This document shows positions 58,449 through 64,000 of a stretch of 64,000 bases of DNA, in pieces (the first letter of the stretch is position 1; each line of letters starts with the position of its first letter). The position numbers and the translations under genes are program-made. The notes under the pieces were generated by a model. The model ran no database searches, was not told the DNA's origin, and was given only the letters and a program-made list of their open reading frames with translations. Source of the DNA: WHSW01 sp963821345 (GTDB taxonomy: Bacteria > Actinomycetota > Thermoleophilia > Solirubrobacterales > 70-9); contig CAWGDM010000001.1 in assembly GCA_963821345.1 (NCBI GenBank), forward strand, positions 992,001 to 1,056,000, read 5' to 3'.

Positions 58449-60454
58449 CAGTTGGCGACCACCAGGAAGTAGAAGCCGAGCGCGGCGAAGCCGCCGATCA
58501 GCAGCAGCGCGTAGGCCCGGACCAAGCCCGACTGGGCGCCGCGAACGACCGAGCCGGCGCCCCTGACGACCCCGGTGGTGCCGGCGACGATCCCGTTGAC
58601 GACGTAGCGCTCGAAGACCGAGTTGCAGAACCGGCCGATCGCGATCGCCGGCCGGTAGATGAGCGCGTCGATCAGCTCGTCGAAGTACCACTTGTTGAAG
58701 AGGAAGGCGTGCAGGCGGCGGAACCGCTCGGCGAGCCGGACGGTGACGCCGGGGCGGCGCACGTAGCAGAGGTAGGCGGTCGAGATCCCCGTGATCGAGA
58801 TCAGGCCGCCGACCGCGAGCCCGATCCAGGAATCCTCGGTCGAGGGCTCGATCGCGTACAGCGACGAGCTGTAGAAGGTGCCATCGAGGAACTTGGTCAC
58901 CACGTCGTCGATCCCGGGGATCTGGATCAGGCCGCCGAACAGGGCGCCGACCCCGAGCAGCGCCATCGCCACCTTCATCGGCCACTCGCGCTCGGCGATG
59001 TGGTGCTCCTCGCCCGGGAAGCCGACGTCGGTGTCCTCGGCCTCGCCGGTGTGCGGGTTGGTCGGCGGCGCGTGGTGCATATGGCCGCCCTCGAGCTCCT
59101 TCGCCTCCTCGCAGGGCGGGCCGGCGGTCACCCGGAAGCCGATCCGGAAGGAGTAGAAGGCGGTCAGCAGCGCCCCCGCGTAGCCGCCGATCGCGAAGAT
59201 CCAGTACATGCCGCCGCGGTCGGCGGCGTAGCCGAGGATCTCGTCCTTGGCGAAGAAGCCCGAGGTGAACGGGAAGGCGGCGAGCGCCAGGCAGCCGATC
59301 AGCAGCAGCGCCGAGGTGAACGGCAGCGCCCTGCGGAAGCCGCTCATGTCGTCGATGTTCTGGTTGTTGGCCATCGCCGAGATCACCGAGCCGGCGGCCA
59401 TGAACAGCAGCGCCTTGAAGAAGGCGTGCGCCATCAGCATGAACATGCCGCCCGCGTAGGCGCCGATCGCGACGCCCATGATCATGTAGCCGATCTGGCT
59501 CATGGTCGAGTAGGCGATGATCCGCTTCAGGTCGGTGACCGCGAGCGCGATCGTCGCCGCGATCAGCAGCGTCGCCAGGCCGACGAAGGCGGCGATGTCG
59601 GCCGCGGTCGGCGCCAGCTCGAAGAACGGGAACATGCGGGCGATCAGGTAGACGCCGGCGGTGACCATGGTCGCCGCGTGGATCAGCGCGGAGACCGGGG
59701 TCGGGCCCTCCATCGCGTCGGGGAGCCAGGTGTGGAACGGGACCTGGGCCGATTTGGCGAAGGCGCCGACGCAGAGCAGCAGGCAGATCGCGATCACCAC
59801 GCCCTGGTTGGTGGAGAAGGTCTCGCGGGCGGCGTCGAAGGAGGCGAGGTAGTCGAAGGTGCCGAGCTCGCGGAAGATGAAGAAGGCGGCGAGCATCAGG
59901 CCGATGTCGCCGACCACGTTGATCACGAATGCCTTCATCCCCGCCTTGGTCGCGGTCTCGCGCCGGTACCAGAAGCTGATCAGCGCGTAGGAGGCGAAGC
60001 CGACGAAGGCCCAGCCGACGATCAGGAGGACGAAGTTGCCGGCCAGGACCAGCAGCAGCATCGAGAAGACGAAGAAGTTGAGGTAGCTGAAGAAGCGCGC
60101 GTAGCCGCGGTCGGAGCCCATGTAGGCGAGCGAGTAGAGGTGGATCAGGGTCGAGACCCCGGTGACCACCAGGCACATGTAGACCGCCAGCGGGTCGACC
60201 AGGATGTTGAGCTGGATGTCGAGCCCGGCCGCCGACGCGTAGCTGTACAGCGAGTCGGTCAGCTGGCGTTCCTCGACCGGGTGGTCGAGCAGCGCCAGCA
60301 GCATCCCGATCGAGCAGGCGAACGCGAGCGCGATCGAAGCGGTCCCGATCCAGGCCGGGACCTTGCCCGGCATCGCGGTACGGCCGAGGGCGATCAGCAT
60401 GCTGCCGCCGAGCGGGAAGGCGAGGACCAGCCAACCCCAGGTGGTGGCACTCAT
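58448..60454 (-). CDS. nuoL: NADH-quinone oxidoreductase subunit L
   Basis: This 668-residue subunit is the largest proton-pumping part of complex I and has the long lateral helix at its C-terminus. It has HLYSLAYMGSDRGYARFFSY, FVGFASYALISFWYRRE, AQVPFHTWLPDAMEGPTPVS and IAYSTMSQIGYMIMGV. A charged insert around residue 450 (GGHMHHAPPTNPHTGEAEDT) is unusual in being rich in His. Start ATG 60454 overlaps nuoK by 4 nt (ATGA). Confidence 0.95.
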   Translation of the reverse strand: MSATTWGWLVLAFPLGGSMLIALGRTAMPGKVPAWIGTASIALAFACSIGMLLALLDHPVEERQLTDSLYSYASAAGLDIQLNILVDPLAVYMCLVVTGVSTLIHLYSLAYMGSDRGYARFFSYLNFFVFSMLLLVLAGNFVLLIVGWAFVGFASYALISFWYRRETATKAGMKAFVINVVGDIGLMLAAFFIFRELGTFDYLASFDAARETFSTNQGVVIAICLLLCVGAFAKSAQVPFHTWLPDAMEGPTPVSALIHAATMVTAGVYLIARMFPFFELAPTAADIAAFVGLATLLIAATIALAVTDLKRIIAYSTMSQIGYMIMGVAIGAYAGGMFMLMAHAFFKALLFMAAGSVISAMANNQNIDDMSGFRRALPFTSALLLIGCLALAAFPFTSGFFAKDEILGYAADRGGMYWIFAIGGYAGALLTAFYSFRIGFRVTAGPPCEEAKELEGGHMHHAPPTNPHTGEAEDTDVGFPGEEHHIAEREWPMKVAMALLGVGALFGGLIQIPGIDDVVTKFLDGTFYSSSLYAIEPSTEDSWIGLAVGGLISITGISTAYLCYVRRPGVTVRLAERFRRLHAFLFNKWYFDELIDALIYRPAIAIGRFCNSVFERYVVNGIVAGTTGVVRGAGSVVRGAQSGLVRAYALLLIGGFAALGFYFLVVAN

Positions 60455-60750
60455 CCGCGCAGCTCACTGACCTCGTCGACGTCAAGCGTCATCCGGCGCC
60501 GGAACATGGCGACGATCAGGCCGAGCCCGACGACCACCTCGCAGGCGGCGACGACCATGACCACGAGCGCGAACACCTGACCCTCCTCGTTGCCCGACGA
60601 GCGCGAGAAGGCAACCAGCGCCAGGTTGCCCGCGTTCAGCATCAGCTCGAGGCAGAGCAGGATCACCAGCGGGCTGCGGCGCACCAGCACCCCGCAGGCG
60701 CCGGTCGCGAACAGCAGCGCCGAGAGGACCAGGTACCAGGAAACGTCCAT
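60451..60750 (-). CDS. nuoK: NADH-quinone oxidoreductase subunit K
   Basis: This 99-residue protein of three membrane helices carries the two conserved Glu residues (LCLELMLNAGNLALVAF and ACEVVVGLGL) important for proton transfer. It overlaps nuoJ by one base and nuoL by four. Confidence 0.95.
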   Translation of the reverse strand: MDVSWYLVLSALLFATGACGVLVRRSPLVILLCLELMLNAGNLALVAFSRSSGNEEGQVFALVVMVVAACEVVVGLGLIVAMFRRRMTLDVDEVSELRG

Positions 60751-61265
60751 CAGGCCGTTTCGCCCCGCTTCCTACCGGCGAGCACGATCGCGCCGACGGC
60801 CGCGATCAGCAGCAGCATCGAGGCCGCCTCGAAGGCGACCAGGAAGCGCTCCAGCATCAGGCGGCCGATTGAGCCGGGCGAGCCGAACCCGGCCGGGATC
60901 GTCGGGCCCTCGGTGTCGATCGAGGCGAGCGCGGTGCCGATCACCGCGATCGAGACCTCGACGAACAGGGCCGCGGCGAGCACCGGCGCGATCAGCCGCT
61001 GGCCCGGGATCGACTCGTACAGCGGCTCCTCGGTGCCGCCGACGTAGGCGGCGACGAACAGGTAGAGGACCATCACCGCGCCGGCGTAGACGACGATCTG
61101 CGCGGCGGCGATGAACTCGGCGTGCAGCAACAGGAACAGCCCGGCGAGCGAGATCAGGTGGACGATCAACGCCAGCACGCTGTAGAACGGGTTGCGCAGC
61201 GCGATCACCGCGATCGCCCCTCCGAGCGCGCCGATCGCGCCGACGAAGAAGCAAACCTGAACCAC
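60750..61265 (-). CDS. nuoJ: NADH-quinone oxidoreductase subunit J
   Basis: This 171-residue membrane subunit has five helices, including the conserved NPFYSVLALIVHLISLAGLF and AAQIVVYAGAVMVLYLFVAA, the pi-bulge helix that links quinone reduction to proton pumping. It ends GRKRGETA, which is basic and cytoplasmic. Confidence 0.93.
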   Translation of the reverse strand: MVQVCFFVGAIGALGGAIAVIALRNPFYSVLALIVHLISLAGLFLLLHAEFIAAAQIVVYAGAVMVLYLFVAAYVGGTEEPLYESIPGQRLIAPVLAAALFVEVSIAVIGTALASIDTEGPTIPAGFGSPGSIGRLMLERFLVAFEAASMLLLIAAVGAIVLAGRKRGETA

Positions 61266-61277
61266 TACCCGGCCACC

Positions 61278-61297
61278 TCCTCGGCTTCGCCTCCGGG
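61278..61297 (+). repeat. Second copy of the 20-nt sequence at 18146-18165
   Basis: The same 20 nt (TCCTCGGCTTCGCCTCCGGG) lies in the 61-nt space between nuoJ and nuoI, on the strand opposite to the nuo genes. Confidence 0.4.
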
Positions 61298-61326
61298 GGT
61301 GCCGGGGTCAGCGGCTGCGGCCAGGC

Positions 61327-61873
61327 TCATTCCCCTTCCCTCCGCAGCGGCGTGCGCTCGATCGGCTCGGCGAGCAGCATCTCCTTGGTGAAGATCAGGT
61401 CGTTGCGGTTGTAGTCGGCCATCTCGTACTCGTGGCCCATCGTGATCGCGTCGAACGGGCAGGCGACCTCGCAGTAGCCGCAGAAGATGCAGCGCGAGAG
61501 GTTGATCTCATAGACCGCGGCGTAGCGCTCGCCGGCCGAGACGCGGTCGGCGGGATCGTTCTCGGCGGCGACCACGCGGATGCAGTCCGCCGGGCAGGCG
61601 GCGGCGCACAGCGAGCAGCCGACGCACTTCTCCAGCCCGCGTGTCCTCGAACTTGTGCAGCTTGTGGCGCCCGCGAAAGCGCGGGTAGACCGGCGTCTTC
61701 TCCTCCGGGTACTGGAGCGTCACCGGGCCCTCGAGCAGCCGGCCCATCGTCGTCCGCAGGCCGCGCAGGGTCTCGCCGAAGGCGCGGTAGGCGCCCTTGG
61801 CGCCGCCCGGCTCGGGGCCGCGCTGGACCTCGACCACGTCGTCGTCGTTCAGGTACGGGAACTCCTCGCTCAT
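61327..61873 (-). pseudogene. nuoI: NADH-quinone oxidoreductase subunit I, split by one extra base
   Basis: The N-terminal part from ATG 61873 (MSEEFPYLNDDDVVEVQRG, then TPVYPRFRGRHKLHKFED) and the C-terminal part (RGLEKCVGCSLCAAACPADC, then RCIFCGYCEVACPFDAITMG) lie in different frames. The switch is at about 61641, where one extra base follows the GAC codon. The span of 547 nt is one over a multiple of three; corrected, it is 181 residues. Both 4Fe-4S motifs (CxxCxxCxxxCP) are intact in the second part. Complex I cannot work without this subunit, so an error in the sequence is a likely cause. Confidence 0.85.
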
Positions 61874-61928
61874 ATGAACCGCCTCAACGGCGGTGGGCCT
61901 CCGCACCGTCCTGCGGACGCCGCGATCA
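61868..61928 (-). repeat. Stop-to-start intergenic element, copy D (nuoH-nuoI)
   Basis: Reading the minus strand from the TGA that ends nuoH: TGATCGCGGCG as in copy C, then hairpin GTCC-GCA-GGAC, GGTGCGGAGG, and a second hairpin ACCGCC-GTTGA-GGCGGT, ending TTCATATGAGC with the nuoI start codon. The order matches copies A and C exactly. Confidence 0.65.
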
Positions 61929-62927
61929 CAGGACCACCACCAGGACCGCGGTGACGAGGATGTTCAGGGTCGCGAGCGGCAGCAGGATCTTCCACCCGAG
62001 GCTCATCAGCTGGTCGTAGCGAAGCCGCGGCAGGGTCGCGCGAACCCAGATGAAGAACAGGATCAGGCCGAGGATCTTGGCGATCATCCAGATCGGGTCG
62101 AGCCAGCTCGGGCCGGGCCCGTGCCAACCGCCGAGGAAGAAGGCGACCGCGATCCCCGAGACCACGAACATCTCCAGGTACTCGGCGAGCAGGAAGGAGG
62201 CGAAGCGGGCGCCCCCGTACTCGGTCTGGAAGCCCTGGACGAGCTCGGCGTCGGCCTCGGGAAGGTCGAACGGCGCCCGGTTGGTCTCGGCGAAGCCGGC
62301 GACCATGAAGATCAGGAAGCCGAGGATCTGGGGGACGATGTACCAGACCTGATCCTGGGCCTCGACGATCGAGACCAGCGACAGGGAGCCCGCCATCATG
62401 ATCACCCCGAACAGCGACAGGCCCATCGCGATCTCATAGGAGATCAGCTGCGCCGCCGAGCGCATCGCGCCGAGGAAGCTGTACTTGGAGCCCGACGACC
62501 ACCCCGCCAGCAGCAGTCCGTAGAACGCGAACGAGCCGAAGGCGAAGAAGTAGAGGACGCCGATCGGGACGTCGATCCCGTACAGCCCGACCCCGTCCTC
62601 GACCGGGCCGAAGGGCAGGATCGCGAGCGTGATGATCCCGGAGAAGATCACCAGCATCGGGCCGATCGCGAACAGGAACGGGACCGCGGCGGCCGGGCGG
62701 AAGGGCTGCTTGCCGAGCAGCTTGAGGATGTCGGCGAGCGGCTGCATCAGCCCGACGGGGCCGACCCGGTTGGGGCCGTAGCGGTTCTGGAAGCGGCCGA
62801 TCAGCTTGCGCTCGACCACGGTCAGCACCGGGACGATCATGAACACGACCAGGAAGATCACGATCGACTTGACGATCATGATCCAGGTCGCCTCGGTGAA
62901 GCTGGTGTCGGCGAGCGGCAGGCTCAT
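61926..62927 (-). CDS. nuoH: NADH-quinone oxidoreductase subunit H
   Basis: This 333-residue membrane subunit forms the quinone-binding site at the junction of the two arms. It has VVERKLIGRFQNRYGPNRVGP, GWSSGSKYSFLGAMRSAAQL, FAETNRAPFDLPEADAELV and GFQTEYGGARFASF, all typical. ATG 62927 overlaps the nuoG stop (ATGA). Confidence 0.95.
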   Translation of the reverse strand: MSLPLADTSFTEATWIMIVKSIVIFLVVFMIVPVLTVVERKLIGRFQNRYGPNRVGPVGLMQPLADILKLLGKQPFRPAAAVPFLFAIGPMLVIFSGIITLAILPFGPVEDGVGLYGIDVPIGVLYFFAFGSFAFYGLLLAGWSSGSKYSFLGAMRSAAQLISYEIAMGLSLFGVIMMAGSLSLVSIVEAQDQVWYIVPQILGFLIFMVAGFAETNRAPFDLPEADAELVQGFQTEYGGARFASFLLAEYLEMFVVSGIAVAFFLGGWHGPGPSWLDPIWMIAKILGLILFFIWVRATLPRLRYDQLMSLGWKILLPLATLNILVTAVLVVVL

Positions 62928-64000
62928 CGCTTCTCCAGCTCCACCGTCTCGGCTCCGTTGAGCGCGTTTGCATTGTCGGCCGCGGTGCCCTCGATCAGGA
63001 ACGCCGAGCCCGGCCGGATGCGCTCGCGCAGGGCGACGGTCGCGTTGACGCTCGACCCGTTCGACCGCACGGCGACCTCGTCGCCCTCGGCCAGCCCCAG
63101 CCGGTCGGCATCCGCCGGCGCGATCTCCACTCGCTGCTCCGGCGCCAGGAAGCGCAACGCCTCGTTTCGGTCGGTCACCTCTCCCGCCCACAAATCCCGG
63201 AATGTCCCCAAACGCAGCTCCGGCGTCGCGGGCGGGGGTGAGGTCCTCGAGGAAGTGCGCGGGTCCGCGCCGGGCCGGCCGGCCGTTGCCTCGGCGAAGT
63301 CTTCGCGGGCCATTTCCTCGGGGGCCTCGCCCCCGTCCGCGAAAGCCGACGCCGCGTCGCGGTCCTGCCAGCGGACACCGGTGCCGCCGATCTCCCCGGT
63401 GGTGAGGCCGGCGTAGAAGGGCACCGCGCCGGCGATCGACGCGAGCGCGTCGGGGGCGGATTCGACCCCGGTCTCGTCGCCGAGGGCGGCGGCGAGTTCG
63501 GCCAGCACCTGCCAGATCGGGCGCACCAGGTCGGGGCGGGGGACGGCGGGTCGCAGGCGCTGCAGGCGGCCGTCGGGGTGGGTGACCGTGCCCTCCTTCT
63601 CGGCGTAGGCCTCGGCGGGGAAGACGATGTCGGCGGCCTTGGTCGAGGCGTCGTCGAAGCTCGAGATCGCGAGCACGGTGCGCGCCTGGTTCAGCGCCTT
63701 CGCCCAGCCGGGCCCGTCGGGAAGGTCGCGGATCGGGTCCGCGTGCAGGAGGATCACGCCGTCGAGCTCGCCGGCCAACAGGCCCTGCTTGATCTGCTCG
63801 AGGCCGCGGCCGTCGTCGGTCCGCACGAAGCCGGGCGCGTAGCCCGGCAGGCAGCCGACCTCGCGGATGCCGCGGGCGTTGGAGCCGACCGGAACCGAGA
63901 AGGCGCCGCCGCCCTCGGCCGAGCATTTGAGCTCGTGGGTGCAGTTGCGAAGCGCGGCCAGCGCCGCGGCTCCATCGGCGCCGCGGCCGAGTGCCTCCCC
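62924..64000 (-). CDS. nuoG: NADH-quinone oxidoreductase subunit G, C-terminal part only
   Basis: The gene runs off the right edge; 358 codons of the C-terminal half are present. The part seen belongs to the molybdopterin-oxidoreductase-like domain: VILLHADPIRDLPDGPGW, ADIVFPAEAYAEKEGTVTHP (the typical ExxGTxTN-like stretch) and the C-terminal barrel NEALRFLAPEQRVEIAPADA. Around residues 155-225 of this part is a Glu/Pro/Arg-rich insert (GGEAPEEMAREDFAEATAGR) of low conservation character. The N-terminal iron-sulfur domain is outside the window. Confidence 0.85.
   Translation of the reverse strand, partial: GEALGRGADGAAALAALRNCTHELKCSAEGGGAFSVPVGSNARGIREVGCLPGYAPGFVRTDDGRGLEQIKQGLLAGELDGVILLHADPIRDLPDGPGWAKALNQARTVLAISSFDDASTKAADIVFPAEAYAEKEGTVTHPDGRLQRLRPAVPRPDLVRPIWQVLAELAAALGDETGVESAPDALASIAGAVPFYAGLTTGEIGGTGVRWQDRDAASAFADGGEAPEEMAREDFAEATAGRPGADPRTSSRTSPPPATPELRLGTFRDLWAGEVTDRNEALRFLAPEQRVEIAPADADRLGLAEGDEVAVRSNGSSVNATVALRERIRPGSAFLIEGTAADNANALNGAETVELEKR

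Noticed and set aside
56943..60485. 1180-residue frame spanning nuoL and nuoM
   Set aside because: The part upstream of 58448 is a shadow of nuoL in another frame with biased composition; nuoM starts at ATG 58448.

Overview
The window is very GC-rich actinobacterial DNA, most likely from the class Thermoleophilia (Solirubrobacterales or relatives). The evidence is the gene content (rpsF-ssb-rpsR-rplI, a complete-type nuo cluster, trehalose genes), a secreted protein at 11455 with the N-terminus MRxKLSYANVxxTxALFxAL that I associate with that class, and many genes whose start codon lies only 6-11 nt after a TANNNT -10 element (leaderless transcription). This taxonomic call is inference; no rRNA gene is present.

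Layout. 1-7.7 kb: a membrane protein resembling an M28 peptidase (cut by the left edge), a histidine-kinase remnant coupled to an HtrA-like lipoprotein protease, two trehalose-forming glycosyltransferases (treT, otsA), and two exported proteins on the minus strand. 7.8-16.6 kb: housekeeping genes rpsF-ssb-rpsR-rplI, an MFS exporter, dnaB, a DnaC-like ATPase and purA. 16.8-31.5 kb: a biotin carboxylase/BCCP fusion, DUF2804, a TadE-like protein, small regulatory and redox genes, a TetR-controlled three-gene unit, a secreted trypsin-like protease, a PepSY protein and a long double ThyX-like protein.

31.1-54.0 kb is the most interesting part. It is a catabolic island built from a ten-gene minus-strand operon (GntR regulator, divergent enolase, glycerate 2-kinase, PotABCD-type ABC transporter, FAD oxidoreductase, class III aminotransferase, KBL-type acyltransferase) with almost every junction a 4-nt NTGA stop/start overlap. 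Beside it lie a divergent SDR-Lrp pair, a second unit (aminotransferase, N,N-dimethylformamidase-like protein, second FAD oxidoreductase), and a third unit (second solute-binding protein, PhoX-like protein, third aminotransferase, SnoaL-like protein). A 19-bp operator-like sequence matching at 17 of 19 positions lies in front of both the GntR gene and the second solute-binding protein, about 6.6 kb apart, which ties the units into one probable regulon. My reading is uptake and deamination of an amino or amide compound, with a C3 branch running through glycerate, 2-phosphoglycerate and PEP. The substrate is unknown.

54.0-64.0 kb: one secreted calcium-repeat protein, then the minus-strand respiratory complex I cluster nuoG-H-I-J-K-L-M-N (nuoG cut by the right edge).

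Two features run through the whole window. First, a 50-60 bp element that begins at a TGA stop, contains two small hairpins (the second with a GTTGA loop) and ends at the next start codon occurs at dnaB/dnaC-like, twice in tandem at 18.6 kb, and at nuoH/nuoI, with a partial copy at 19.6 kb. Second, four genes (at 7.5, 46.1, 50.8 and 61.6 kb, including nuoI) are each broken by a one- or two-base indel. Because nuoI is one of them, sequencing or assembly errors are a likely explanation. No stretch over 300 bases lacks a gene. I saw no rRNA, tRNA, CRISPR array, insertion sequence or prophage.
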